The notes: generated by a model from the letters alone, not told the origin. 64,000 bases of DNA from Ichthyophis bannanicus (GCA_033557465.1 JAWIIG010000038.1:434001-498000); one strand, 5' to 3'. Counted from the first letter of the stretch, positions 21,973-33,281 are shown. Numbers and translations: made by a program.

Positions 21973-22955
21973 ATATATGTACTATGGAGTCAGTATTTAA
22001 AGCCATGGGGCATGATAGAACCTACGTGTGTGCTTAAGGAATAGCAACCGCCTAAAGCATGCCCATAAGTGCTTTAAAATAGAAACTCATGCATTTAAAT
22101 GGCACATATCTTTACATAGCTTCCTTATAAAATCATACCCTATGTGTGCAACCCAGCCAGTGGCAGTGGTGGAAGAACAGGTTACTGTCTCTAAATCTGT
22201 CCATTCCATTGAATGACCAGAAAATAAGAGACAGTGAAATAATTTTACTGTAACAGTCTTGTTCACCTATTGTCTATGACAGCAGCTGTGGGGATGGGAG
22301 GGCACCTTACTATAATCTGTCTATTCTATCCCTCTTCTCCCCAGTCCTTTGAAGAGTGACAGCAGGCAGGCAGAGTAACTTGGCAGTGAAGGGCAAACCC
22401 CAGGCATATCATTTTGCTTGGGAAGAGTACATATGAAAAATTAAATGGTTATAGAAGTAAGTAAGAGAAGTAGAACAGAATTGGCACAAGTATGCTTAAA
22501 GAAATAGGTCATTCCTAGGCTATGCTTATGGCCTCCTCTAGTCTACTGTCTAAGTTACAGTGGTCAAAAATGGAAAAACTCTGTAAGTTTAACCCCAAAG
22601 TATGCTAATATCAGCAGTACAATGATGTATTCGAGTAGAAATAATTCAGACTCATTCAGAGCTATTGCTTCAGGCAACTAATAGGTCTCAGACTTAACGG
22701 GCAAACCAGCTCCAGTCAGTAACAACTGCTCGAGCAAAGCCCTTATTGCATCAACGACCTTTAATCTTGTAGTTGCTCTGAACTGAAAAAGCGAAAGGAA
22801 AAGCATCCACTAACTCTTTAAACGTGATGAACTGCGTAAACTTCGAACTGTATAATCAACTTATAAATAAGAGAAAGCGGTCAGCTTAACTTAGCTTTAA
22901 CAGGCTTTTGCTTGAAAAAGTGCTTGGCCATCGCTTGGCCATCCACTGAAGAGGT
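21973..22955. other. Unassigned intronic DNA
   Basis: No long frame and no repeat family that I recognise, apart from a local direct repeat, CATCGCTTGGCCATC-like, near 22930. Confidence 0.5.
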
Positions 22956-23324
22956 TTGAGAAGGTGGATTTTAAGAGGCTACTGCAAGTATGAGGTTGAG
23001 AACTATAGGCCTGTTAGTCTGACCTCTGAGGTGAGTAAATTAATGGAAACGCTGCTAAAATAGAGGATAGTGAGGTTTCTGAAGTCCTATGGATTGCAGA
23101 ACCCAAGGCAGCATAGGTTTACTAGAGGTAGATCTTGTCAGGCAAAATCTGATTTCTTTGACTGGGTGACCAGAGAGTTGGACTGAGCGAGAGCCCTAAA
23201 TGTGGTGTACTTGGATTTCAGTAAAGCCTTTGACACCGTTTCCACACAGGTGACTAATAAATAAATTGAGCTTCCTAAGGATGGACCCTAAAGTGACTGA
23301 CGGGGTTAAAAATTGGTTGAGGGA

Positions 23325-23572
23325 GATTACCTGTTGCCTGTGTTACACTCTAGTTTCCTCATTGGTTTTACCCCTGGAACTGCATTCCTAGCGTCTGATG
23401 TCAGTGCTGCTGAAGGGTTATTTATAACCTTGCCCCATTGAGGGACTTTGGGATTACCTGTAGCCTGTGTTATACTCTAGTTTCCTCATTGGTTTTACTC
23501 CTGGACCTGCTGTCCTGGCATCTGATGTCAATGCTGCTGAACGGCTATTTAAAACCTTGCCCCATTGCGGGC
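23325..23572. repeat. Two tandem promoter-like units
   Basis: GATTACCTGTTGCCTGTGTT and GATTACCTGTAGCCTGTGTT begin units 1 and 2. Both continue through CTCTAGTTTCCTCATTGG and end near CCTTGCCCCATTG. Tandem 5' monomers are known as promoters in some L1 lineages; that function is inferred. Confidence 0.75.
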
Positions 23573-23679
23573 GCGTGTCCTTGCCCGTGGGCGTGTGCCT
23601 GAAGGGGTGTGTCCAAAGGAGCAGGCGCTGCCCCTTTGGAGCAAATGAGGAGCAGAAAAGATGAGACTGCAGCTCTGTT

Positions 23680-25215
23680 ATGGGGAAGCAGCGGAAGGAG
23701 GCTACGCAGTTTGTAAGTTCTAAGACGGCTAAGGTTATTGGCCCTATGGACTTGCATGTTAAGGTTTTGTTTATGATGGATTCATTGGGGCAGGCACCTG
23801 GCTCTGATGTTTCTGACCTAACCGTGAATACGTCCTCAGATTCTCAATCTCCTTCTGTTTTGGGTTCATCAACCCTGCCCAGACAGTGTTTAGGTTTTGC
23901 TGCCAAGGCTTCCTTGCCAGAGACGGGTCTGCGGGAAGTTCTGTCGGCATCCTCTCCTCAGTTGGGACTCTCTCTAGCAATAATGATCTGATTCTTTGTA
24001 GATTTGGCCCTTTACCAGTTCCTTTTGAATATGCTGGGGTATCTGTGGATAGACCTACCCCTCAAGATCTTGTTGCATGATATTTGGGATATTTATTTTA
24101 TTTATTTATTTATTTAGTATACATTTGTATACTGCTACTTCCAGCGATCAGCAGCGGTTTGATTACAGATTGGAAATTGTCAAATCATGACAGGAAATTT
24201 TTGAGGTATAAACACATTGATTAGACAGGAAAGCACAGCACACAGAGAACTATTTTATAGGGAACATGGGCTATGGAGGGTTAAGTGGCTTGCCCAAGAC
24301 CACAAGGAGCACCTGTGGGACTAGAAACTCCAGTCCTTCCGGCCCAAGGTTGCTGTCCTCCAGTGGGATTTGAACCCCCGACCTTCCGGCCCGAAGTACC
24401 TTGCCCCAACCACTAGGCCACTCCTCCCACCAAGGGTTGATATTGTTTTGCGGACAGAGCTATCTTTACAGTCATCCTTGAAACAAATCTCTGACTTTTC
24501 AAAAGAGGCCGTTGTTAAACTTGCAGAACATGAGACTGTTTTCTTCTGTTGAATCCTGATCTGTTAAAACTGAATTACAGATCTCGGTCCTGCAGGCAGC
24601 ATGTTTCTCTTCCGTTCAAGACTTGCTATTACTACACCATCAATGTGAATGATTAGAAAATGCATATCCTGCTAAGAATCTACGGTTATTAAATTTTCTC
24701 CGGACGCATTATCTATCACCACAGATTTAGTTTTATCAATACTTAAGAGAGGTTTTGCTGCTTCCGGAGCCAGAATTGGTTAAACTATCTAAGCCTTATT
24801 ATATTCCTAGCGGCACAAAGTGTGCGGTGGTGGATAATAGGGGAAATGGATCAATTGACCCCTGGAGCAAGTTTAGATTTGTCGGCTTTTTCTTGAGTCC
24901 TCTGTTGAGGAAATTTCCTCACAGGCAACTTTAATTGTTATCTTTATTTCTGACTCTGATAAAGATAGTATACTTTCATTTATATTTCTCTAAGAAAAAT
25001 GAAAAATTTTGTGGGAAGGTCATACAGATTTTCCCAGGTGTGTCGAAATCTATACAAAAACTTAGGAAGATCCTACTGGAGCTTAGACCTCTGATCCTCA
25101 CCTTAGGTACCTCTTTTTTAAATTTTTTTAATTACCCATGTAAATGTTTATTAGTATACAAGGGTGCTCGATATATGTTCTTTAATTCAGACCAGCAAGA
25201 GCAGTTTTTTATTCT
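23680..25215 (+). pseudogene. L1 ORF1-like remnant
   Basis: The N-terminal part is open from 23680 to 23991, with a Lys-rich start and a Ser-rich linker (DLTVNTSSDSQSPSVLGS). The middle is degraded and split by the SINE. The C-terminal third is readable in another frame near 24935-25215 (NEKFCGKVIQIFPGVSKS, then LELRPLILTLG), resembling the RNA-binding C-terminal domain of vertebrate L1 ORF1 proteins. No coiled coil is clear because that part is the most damaged. Confidence 0.5.
24085..24440 (-). mobile_element. SINE with MIR-like core and LINE tail (antisense)
   Basis: On the minus strand it reads GGAGTGGCCTAGTGGTTGGG (tRNA-like A-box region), a B-box like GGGTTCAAATCCC, and the core around CTTGGGCAAGCCACTTAACC. 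It ends in an L2-like tail with GCAGTATACAAATGTATACT and AAATAAATAAATAAA. An internal duplication of the B-box area (CTTCCGGCCCAAGG and CTTCCGGCCCGAAG) is visible. Confidence 0.7.
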
Positions 25216-26039
25216 TTTTCTTTATTTCATTGTTTCATTGGCTATGTTTAAGTGGGTTCTATTTAAGATACCAGGGACTTTATGTATTGTTTTCTTCCTT
25301 GATGTGGGCTTGGAACATTTTCTTTGCATTACGCATATTGAAAACAATAAAAAAAACTGGTTGAGTGGGAGGTGACAAAGTGTACAGGTGAATGGAGCTC
25401 ACTCTGAGGAAAAGGATGTTACCAGTGGTGTGCCACAGAGATCTGTCCTTGGTCTGATTCTTTTTAACATTTTTTGTTAGTGATATTGTGGAAGGACTGT
25501 CTGGTAAGGTTTGCCTCTTTGGGGATGATACCAAAATCTGCAATAGAGTAGATACCCAGGAAGGAGTAGATAACATAAGGAGGGATCTAGCTAAGCTTGA
25601 AGAATAGTCACGAATTTGACAGCTAAGATTTAATGCTAAAAAATGTAGGGTCATGCATTTGGGCTGCAAAAATCCAAGGGAGCGGTACAGTGTAGGGGGC
25701 GAAGTACTTCTGTCCATAAAAGAAAAGGAGGACCTGGGCGTGATTATTTCTGATGGTCTTAAAGTGACTCAAGAGGTAGAAAAGGCAATGGTGAAAACCA
25801 GAAGAATGCTAAAGGTGCATAGGGAGAAGAATGGCCAGCAGAAAAAAGGAGGTGATAGTGTCTCTGTATAAGTCTCTGGTACTATCTCATTAGGAATATT
25901 GTGTGCAATTCTGGAGACCACATCTTCAAAAGGATATAAACAGGATGGTGTCCGTGCAGAGAGGGTGGCTACTCAAATGGTCAGTAGTCTTCATTATAAA
26001 CCATATGGGTACAGACTTAAAGATCTTAATAGGTACATA

Positions 26040-26660
26040 AGAACATAAGATATGCCATACTGGGTCAGACCAAGGTCCATCAAGTCCAGTATCCTGTTTC
26101 CAACAGTGGCCAATTTAGGTCATACGTACCTAGCAGTTTCCCCAAAAGACACAGGTTCCGCAATGCTTGTACTGGGTTAAGCATTGATATCCTGGGTCCT
26201 TTCTTAATAATGGTTTATGGACCTTTCCTCCAGGAACTTGTCCAAACCTTTTTTAAACCCAGCTACACTAACAGCCTTTACTACATCCTCAGGTAACAAA
26301 TTCCAGAGTTTGATTACATGTTGAGTGAAAAAATATTTTCTTTTATTAGTCTTAAATAGTTTACCCTGTAGCTTCATTGAATGTCCCCTAGTCTTTCTAT
26401 ATTCTGATAACGTAAACAATCGATCTACGTTTACTCGTTCCACTCCGTTCATTAATTTATAGACTTCTGTCATATCTCCTCTCAGCCGTTTCTTTTCCAG
26501 GTTAAAGAGCCCTAACCTTTTTAGCCTTTCTTCATAGGAGTACCCTTCCATCCCCTTTACCATTTTGGTGGCTCTTCTCTGAACCCTTTCTAATAACGCT
26601 ATATCCTTTTTAAGATACGACGACCAGAATTGCACACAATATTCAAGGTGCGGTCTCACC
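26040..26660 (-). mobile_element. CR1-like LINE 3' end (antisense insertion)
   Basis: Flanked by AGGTACATA (26031-26039) and AGGTACACA (26661-26669). The minus strand encodes the standard CR1 ORF2 C-terminus ([19 protein letters not shown], then [19 protein letters not shown]). The 3' end with CATACTGGGTCAGACCAAGG-type sequence is at the left. It is a different subfamily from the CR1 copy it sits in. Confidence 0.85.
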
Positions 26661-27059
26661 AGGTACACAATAGAGGAAAGGCGGGATAGAGGAGATATGA
26701 TAGACGTTTAAATATGTCCAATGCATAAATGTACAAGAGAAAAGCCTTTCAATTTACAGTAAGCTCTGCAACGAGGGGGCATAGGATGAGGGTAAAAGGG
26801 GCTAGACTCAGGAGTAATAGACAGAAATATTTCTTTATGGAAAGAGTGGTAGATGCGTGGAATAGTCTCCCAGTGGAGGTAGTAGAGATGAGGATGGTAT
26901 CTGAATTCAGGAAAGCATGGGACAAACACAGAGGATCCTTAAAGGAAAAAAAAGGGACTATAGTTGTTGGTATGGAAGGGCAGACTAGATAGGACATATG
27001 GCCTTTTTCTGCTGACATGTTTCTATGTTTCTGTATCTTAGCTCCCAATTACTGAATGG

Positions 27060-27756
27060 CTTGCAGGACAACCTTTACTAGGCAGATGATCCCCAACCTC
27101 TATAATCAGTTGCATCACCAGCTGCAGGCAAGCTGGCAAAAGCAGAGGCTAGTAGTAGCATGCATTTCACCACTGATATCTGGACTAGACATGCCTGTCT
27201 CTGTCTGACAGCACACTGGTGGCACCTAGGCAAGGCAAGACAGGATCAGGCTGTAGGTATACCGGGACAGCAGCAGGGGGGAGGGCATTGATGGGCTGTG
27301 CTGCATAGCTCAGGTAATGGATGACAGCGACGCTTGGCCCTATATCTTAGCAGAAATAAGGGCAATGCTGCAGGGCTGGCACATAGGGCATAAACAGAGC
27401 GCCGTGCTTGTGGGTTTCCTTGTGGGACGAACATAGTCCAAGCAGTGAAGGAGGAGGGTTTTGTTGTGGGTTCAGATGCTTTGCACACACTCACCTTGTT
27501 GTCAGAGACTCTCTGGGCCTGGGACGCAAGGAAAGCAGCAACTCTGTCATGAGACAACTGATCGAGAAGTGCCGAAAAAGAGCAGGGTATTTTCACCAGA
27601 GTATGAAGGGTGGAAGTGAGCTGCATGAGAAGCAGGGAGCAACAGGGGTGTGTTTACACCATCTCAAGCAGGATGTTGGGACCAGTTGGACTTCCACTTA
27701 TAAAATGCTGACAAGGTTAGTGGAGTAACAGGTGGTCCTACATCAGATGTCATTGA
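27060..27756 (+). pseudogene. hAT/ZBED-type transposase remnant, N-terminal half
   Basis: Multi-frame translation gives hAT catalytic-core features: FTTDIWTRHACLCLTAHW near 27170-27215 (the TTDxWT motif with first Asp), CFAHTHLVVRDSLGL near 27475-27520 (C-x2-H insertion-domain motif), RQLIEKCRKRAGYFHQS near 27550-27600 and QDVGTSWTSTYKMLTRLVE near 27670-27727 (the family normally has TRWNSTY). Where the family tends to have Arg the copy reads Ser. It is split from its C-terminal half by an antisense CR1 at 27757-28805. Confidence 0.72.
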
Positions 27757-28805
27757 AGCATAGAAACATGGCGGCAAGTAAAGACCATATGGCCTCTCCA
27801 GTCTGCCCTTCCTTATCAACAACTATAGTCCCTTTTTTCCCTTTAGAGATCCTCTGTGTTTATCCCATGCTTTCTTGAATCGGATACAGTTTTTGTCTCT
27901 CCATCTCCACTGAGAGACTATTCCACGCATCTACCACTCTTTCTATAAAGAAATATTTCCACACATTACTCCTGAGTCTTTCTTCTTTCATCTTCATTCT
28001 ATGCCTCCTTGTTGCAGAGCTTTCTTTCAATTGAAAGAGGCTCTCCTCCTGTGAATTTATTTCACAGAGGTATTTAAACATCTCTATAATATCTCTCCTC
28101 TCCCATCTTTCTTCCAAAGTATACAGTACATATTGAGATTGTTAAGTCTGTCCTCGTATGCATAAAGAGGAAGCTCAGTGAGCATTTCAGTAGCCACCCT
28201 CAGCACTGACTCCATCCTGTTTATTTCCTTTTGAAGGTGCGGTCTTCAGAATTGCACACAATACTCCAAATGAGGTAGTACCAGAGACTTATACAGAGGC
28301 ACTATCACCTCCTTTTTTCTGCTGGCCATTCTTCTCCCTATGCACCTAAGCATTCTTCTGGTTTTCACCATTGCCTTTTCTACCTCTTTAGTCACTTTAA
28401 GACCATCAGAAACAATCATGCCCAGATCCCACTTTTCTTTCATGGACAGAAGTACTTTGCCCCATACATTGTACCACTCCCTTGGAATTTTGCAGTCCAA
28501 ATGCATGACCCTGCATTTTTTAGCATTAGATCTCAGCTGCCAAATTCTTGACCATTTTTAAGCTTCACTAAATCCCTCCAGACCTTCCTGGGTGTCTACT
28601 CTTTTGCAAATTTTGGTATCATGCACAAACTGTCAAACTTTACCTGATAGCCCTTCCGCAATATCACTTATAAAAAATATGTTAAAAAGAATTGGATTAA
28701 GGACAGATCTCTATGGCACACCACTGCTAATATCCTTCTCAGTGTGAGCTCCATTTACCTTTGTAGTCTCCCAATCAACCAATTTCTAACCCAGTTAGTC
28801 ACTTT
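27757..28805 (-). mobile_element. CR1-like LINE, 3' half (antisense)
   Basis: Read on the minus strand: KDVTS-like SGVP region near 28720, then HLDCKIPREWYNVWGKVLLS near 28490, MASRKKEVIVPLYKSLVLPH near 28300 and the terminal RLRSNVWKYFFIERVVDAWN near 27930. The 3' end (CATAGAAACATGG reversed) is at the left edge. It is the same subfamily as 22956-27045 and 61230-62548, with several stops. Confidence 0.8.
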
Positions 28806-29640
28806 ATGGTCCATTGGAGACAGGAATCGGAATTGGCAGGCCTCTGGGTTGTCAGGATTGAGCAAATATCATACAGGTGATAGAAGTCCTAAAACTCTTT
28901 AAGGATGCCATGGAGGAACTTAGTTCCCTGAGTCTTCTAATACCGATTTACAGGTGAAGTTAGTTTTCGTTAGAGACAGGGATTCACAGCAGAGGTTTTA
29001 GTGATGATGGACTTCTTGCAGAATCAAGTAGAGAACAGGTTGCAGCCCCTTATGAAGCAGGATGCTTATATTTTAGCTGGTCACTGTGACTTGGAGCCAA
29101 GGAAATTACTGACTTACTGGATGGAAAAGCTGGTGGAGGAAAAGAGAACACCAAAGGCAGGGGGTGGTGGCGAAGGTGATACAGCAGGGGAAATACTAGG
29201 CATACTGGGATGCATACTGATATCACGAGCATTGTTCTGTCACCTACCCTTCAGCCTTTCATGCCAGCAGTGGCCCATGATGTTCTCCAGCCAATGAAAA
29301 TCTTTGGTGACCGATGCCCTGGCTACAATTCTAAGAAGCAAGATCAGCCTACCCTAAGTTGGACTCCTGCATGAAATTCTGTAACATGCTACCTTGAAGA
29401 GCCCATTGAAGCCATGCACACAGGGTCCCTTCGCATAATAGGCACAGAATTTGGCAGCCTGGCAAATCCTGGCCAAGGTTGCGCAGCATTTCCTGTCTTG
29501 CCTTCCAACCAGTGTGCCAAATGAATGTATCTTCTCCATGGCAGGGGATATTGTGGCTCTCCATTGTTTACGGCTAGTACTGGAGTTGGTGGAGTAGCTA
29601 AAACTTCGGAAGACCAGCCTCCCCTTCTTAGAATCCCTTT
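28806..29640 (+). pseudogene. hAT/ZBED-type transposase remnant, C-terminal half
   Basis: It continues the hAT remnant after the CR1 insertion. VIEVLKLFKDAMEELSS near 28870-28920 matches the conserved segment before the C-terminal helices. LQNQVENRLQPLMKQDAYIL is near 29015-29080. The hAT dimerisation motif is recognisable near 29500-29560 (SVPNECIFSMAGDIV, family form SxxSERxFSxAGxxV). It is frameshifted throughout. Terminal repeats were not identified. Confidence 0.65.
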
Positions 29641-30255
29641 GTTTCATGGAACTGGAAGGACGAATGAATAGAGCTGTACTGAGGGGCAGTTGCCCCGCTT
29701 TCTGCCATCAGCATATAGCTGTGTTTTTGACAGTTTGAACTGCAGTCTCTCTGGTTTGGTGTCCATTTCCAGTAGCTACTTTCAGTCTCTCATGGCAGAA
29801 CTTAAAAGAAGAAATCAAGAAATAAAAATAAAGGAAAAACCAAAGCCAACAGAAGGGAAATAAAATAAAAAGAATGGGGAAAAAAGTCTCCCTCTGCTGC
29901 TAATGCGAGACTCACTGTCCTCCCATCACAACCTGCCCCTTCATTGTCAGATCCAAACCACAGATGAATTACAGTGGTCACAAATCCCATTCCTGCCTGC
30001 ACAGCCGCTCTGTGGTCTGTTAACATATTTCCAGGGAGTCCAGTTAGACCCACACGGCAAAACGGAAAAATGAAAATAAAGGAAAGACCTCCTTTCCCCT
30101 TGCCTCTCTCTCTTCTTGCTGCCCGCATCAGTCTTTTGGCCCTGCTCTCATGGCTGCTGCTGCCTTTAGCCCTCTCTGGCTGATTTGGGTAGTTCATGCT
30201 GCTCTTGTTGCTGTGTGGCTCTCTGCTGTCCCATTGGTTAGGTAGGTTTATTATA
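29641..30255. other. Unassigned spacer before DIRS element 3
   Basis: No convincing gene or repeat. The long minus frame (29802-30404) runs into the DIRS left repeat and shows no family motif. Confidence 0.5.
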
Positions 30256-30416
30256 ATCTCCAGGAACAAGCAGGAATAAGTCCTCACATATGGGTACGTC
30301 GGTACCGACGGAGCCCGCGCGGGAAAGCTCCCCAGCTTCCCAGAAGGAAAGCTTTTGGGGCCTCCCACTGCGCATGCGCGCTGCCTTCCCGCCTTCCTGA
30401 CCAACTCTCCTCAGTT
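30256..30416. repeat. Left ITR of DIRS element 3, with NRF1-like palindrome
   Basis: It starts ATCTCCAGGAACAAGCAGGA and contains TACGTCGGTACCGACGGAGC. ACTGCGCATGCGCGCTG at about 30368-30384 fits the NRF-1 consensus of a GCGCATGCGC core. It is the likely promoter region, inferred from CpG content and position before gag. Confidence 0.8.
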
Positions 30417-31039
30417 CTTCTTTTTCCGCGGAGCCAGCAGGTCGTGTTCCTGTCACCGCTGAAGAAGTTGTTATTTTAATTTGTTTCTTTGGCCGCGTGT
30501 CTGCCTTCCCCGATTCCGGACCGGTACCGCCGGTCTTTTTTCCTTTATTTCTTTAAAAAAAAAAAAAAATCTTATTTTTCCCCACTTGGTGTGTTTGTTC
30601 TGTGAGGCCTCTAGGCCTTCACAAATTCTCCCTCATGGAGAAACCAGCCTCTGATTTTAAAAAATGCACCAAGTGTAGCGGTACTATTTCAGTCACAGAC
30701 ACTCATGAATGGTGTCTTAAATGTTTGGGGCCTGACCATTCCATTCCGGATTGCCCATCCTGTTCTTTGATGTCTAAACGTGGCTTACAAAACCGGGCAG
30801 TCAAGTTTCAAATGCTGTTTTCTACAGATACTCCAGCATCGACATCTTCCAGGTCTTCCTCTCCTGATGGATCTCAGGTAACCAAACATTCCTCTGGCAG
30901 GTCCTCAAAAGGCAAATCTCCCTCTAAGCATCGAGATACCCTTGGGCTTGACCCTGAGGACCCTGCCCCAGCCAAACAACCCCGGCGGGAAGCTCTGGCT
31001 TCCAAAGCTCCTCCTATGGGGTTACAGGTTGACACCGAG

Positions 31040-31930
31040 TCAAATAGCAAACTCCAAACGTCTCTTTTGGTCTCTCCAGTGGTGGATATCCACTCAAAAT
31101 CTGTTGTTGGGGGCCCCCTTTCAACCATTGTTGCCCCAAGCAACCCTCACAACAGATGCCTCCCAAACAGGTTGGGGAGCTCATCTTCAAGATCTCTCCA
31201 CTCAGGGCACTTGGTCTCCACAGGAGACCACCCTTCATATCAACCACTTGGAACTTCGAGCAATCTTTCTGGCTCTCAGAGTTTTTCATACCCTCCTCAG
31301 CAACATGACAGTCCTTATTCACACGGACAATCAAGTAGCCATGTTTTACATAAACAAACAAGGAGGGACTGGCTCTCTGTCGCTTTGCAACGAAGCTCTA
31401 AGATTATGGGCCTTCGCCAGAGAGCATCAAATCCATCTCCTGGCAGTATATCTTCCAGGAATCCAAAACTCTTGGGCAGACAGACTCAGTTGAGTTCTGC
31501 TTCCACACGAATGGTCCCTGCACATGGATCAGGTACTCAGAATCTTCCAGAAATGGGGAACCCCGGACATAGACCTCTTTGCAAGTCCGTGGAATGCCAA
31601 ACTTCCCCGGTTCTGTTCCAGAATTCCGTGTCAGGGAGTTCAGGCCAAGGATGCCTTCCTCCTTCATTGGGGTCAGGCCTTCCTGTATGCCTTTCCACCC
31701 ATTCCTTTGATTCCCAAGACTCTGTTCAAACTTCAAAGGGATCAAGGGTCCATGATCCTCATAGCTCCACGCTGGCCACGCCAAGTGTGGTACCCTCTAC
31801 TTCTGCATCTCTCCCAAGCCCTCTCCCTGGACTTGGGAGCGGCTCCAGACCTTCTGTCTCAGGAGGAGGGGACTTTGTGGCACCCAAACCCCAAGTCCCT
31901 TCACCTCAGAGCTTGGTTACTGAAGGCCTA
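31040..31930 (+). pseudogene. RNase H frame within DIRS element 3 (overlapping)
   Basis: In other frames of the same DNA the RNase H domain survives: TTDASQTGWGAHLQDLSTQ near 31150-31205, LELRAIFLALRVFH near 31245-31290, TDNQVAMFYINKQGG near 31323-31365, then a continuation (PDIDLFASPWNAKLPRFCS) to RAWLLKA at 31928. A frameshift near 31495 separates the two halves. There is no RT palm upstream, so this is a leftover that cannot act alone. Confidence 0.75.
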
Positions 31931-32593
31931 GACCTTCAACACTTCAATCTTTCGCAACAAGTGAAGGATATCCTACATGCCTCTAGGAAACCTTCCACTA
32001 GGCGTTCTTACGCTTTTAAATGGAAAAGATTTTCCATTTGGTGTGCTCAAAAGGGTCTTAACCCTCTAGCACTCCCGTTGAATTCTCTTTTGGAATATCT
32101 CCTGCATCTCTCCAATGCAGGACTCAAAATGAATTCAGTAAGAGTCCATTTGAGTGCTATTGCAGCATCCCTTAAGCCCATCAATGGACAACCTGTTTCC
32201 TCTCATCCTCTTATTGCAAGATTCATGAGAGGCCTAACCTTAACTAAACCTCCCATTCGACCTCCTCCGGTGGCATGGGACTTAAACTTGGTTCTTGGTC
32301 AGCTTATGAAGCCACCCTTTGAACCCTTAGCCACTACCTCCTTGAAATTTCTTTCCTGGAAGGTTATTTTTCTTATTGCAGTCACCTCAGCTCGCCGTAT
32401 CAGTGAACTGCAAGCTCTAGTGGCTAATCCACCTTATACAAGGTTCCATCATGATAAGGTGGTCCTTAGGACCAATCCCCATTTTATGCCTAAAGTGGTC
32501 TCCCCTTTTCATCTTAATCAAGAGGTATATTTATCTGTCTTTTTTCCAGCTCCTCATGCATCCAGTGCAGAGAGGAACCTTCATACTCTAGAT

Positions 32594-32787
32594 AAGGGGT
32601 CTCAAACTCCAGTTCTGGAGGGCCGCAAACCAGTCAGGTTTTCAGGGTATCCCTAATGAATATGCATGAAATATATTTGCATGCACTGCCCCCATTGTAT
32701 GCAAATATATCTCATGCATATTCATTAGGGATGCCCTGAAAACCTGACTGGTTTGCGGCCCTCCAGGATTGGAGTTTGAGACCCCTG
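32594..32787. mobile_element. 194-bp palindromic MITE (hAT-like ends)
   Basis: It is almost one perfect hairpin. AAGGGGTCTCAAACTCC at the left mirrors GGAGTTTGAGACCCCTG at the right, and both arms share the CCAGTCAGGTTTTCAGG-type and TAATGAATATGCATGA-type segments. The flanks repeat CTAGAT (32588-32593 and 32788-32793). hAT elements usually leave 8 bp, so either the duplication has mutated or the class differs. No ORF. Confidence 0.85.
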
Positions 32788-33281
32788 CTAGATTGTAAAA
32801 GAGCTCTTGCCTTTTACCTCCACAGGACACAGCAACATCGAAAGTCTTCTCAGCTTTTTGTTGCTTTTGATCCTTCTCATTTAGGACTTCCAGTCTCCAA
32901 AAGAACACTCTCCAATTGGATTGCTCAGTGTATCTCTTTTGCTTACCAGAGTAAGAACCTTTCTCTGGAAGGCTATGTCACCGCTCACAATGTGAGGGCC
33001 ATGGCCACCTCTATGGCTCATCTAAACTCTGTGTCCATTGACCAGATCTGTCGAGCAGCCACCTGGGCCTCGGTTCATACCTTTACAGCCCATTACTGTT
33101 TGGACAAGGACTCCCGCCGGGATGCCTTGTTTGGTCAGGCTGTCCTCAGACACCTGTTCCATTCTTGATCAACTCCAGCCCACCTTCCCTGAATGGATGC
33201 CTGAGATCCATAGGAAGATGAGGAACCTTTCAGGGTCTCATACCCTTGAGGCGATCTCCCGGGCATCTTAGCTAGGGAGTC

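Larger units (their letters stand above)
23322..25351 (+). mobile_element. L1-like element with ORF1 only
   Basis: It inserted between near-identical copies of AAAAATTGGTTGAG (23308-23321 and 25352-25365, one mismatch). It begins with two tandem units of about 125 bp (23325-23451 and 23452-23572). An ORF1-like frame starts at the ATG at 23680 (MGKQRKEATQFVS). A C-terminal domain near 25000-25200 shows KIQ/LELRPLIL-type and KGARYMFF motifs. The 3' end is AATAAAAAAAA. No endonuclease or RT sequence is present. A SINE (24085-24440) lies inside. Confidence 0.65.
22956..27045 (+). mobile_element. CR1-like LINE, broken by two insertions
   Basis: Pieces at 22956-23321, 25352-26039 and 26661-27045 read in order as one CR1-type ORF2. 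They show DFSKAFDT near 23220, SGVPQ near 25430, GLSGKVCLFGDDTKICNRV near 25500, then HLGCKNPRERYSVGGEVLLS. The usual C-terminal region follows (RLRSNRQKYFFMERVVDAWN, near 26810-26870). The 3' end is near 27045. Insertions at 23322-25351 and 26040-26660 each left recognisable target duplications. Stops and frameshifts make it dead. Confidence 0.8.
30635..33168 (+). pseudogene. gag-tyrosine recombinase fusion ORF, interrupted by a MITE
   Basis: The ATG at 30635 starts MEKPASDFKKCTKCSG, the family A gag N-terminus with its Cys/His cluster. The frame stays open to 32656. It passes from gag (first 130 or so codons) into a Ser/Pro-rich stretch that is the alternative frame of RNase H, then into recombinase (QVKDILHASRKPSTRRSY near 31960). 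Catalytic motifs are SARRISELQAL near 32390, HNVR near 32990 and TAHYCLDKDS near 33087-33115. The MITE plus its duplication (200 bp) shifts frame, but the downstream frame (32776-33168) is exactly the one expected on removing it. Before insertion the ORF had about 777 codons. Confidence 0.8.

Noticed and set aside
29802..30404. 200-codon minus frame
   Set aside because: It runs from unassigned DNA into the DIRS inverted repeat and has a hydrophobic low-complexity end without homology.
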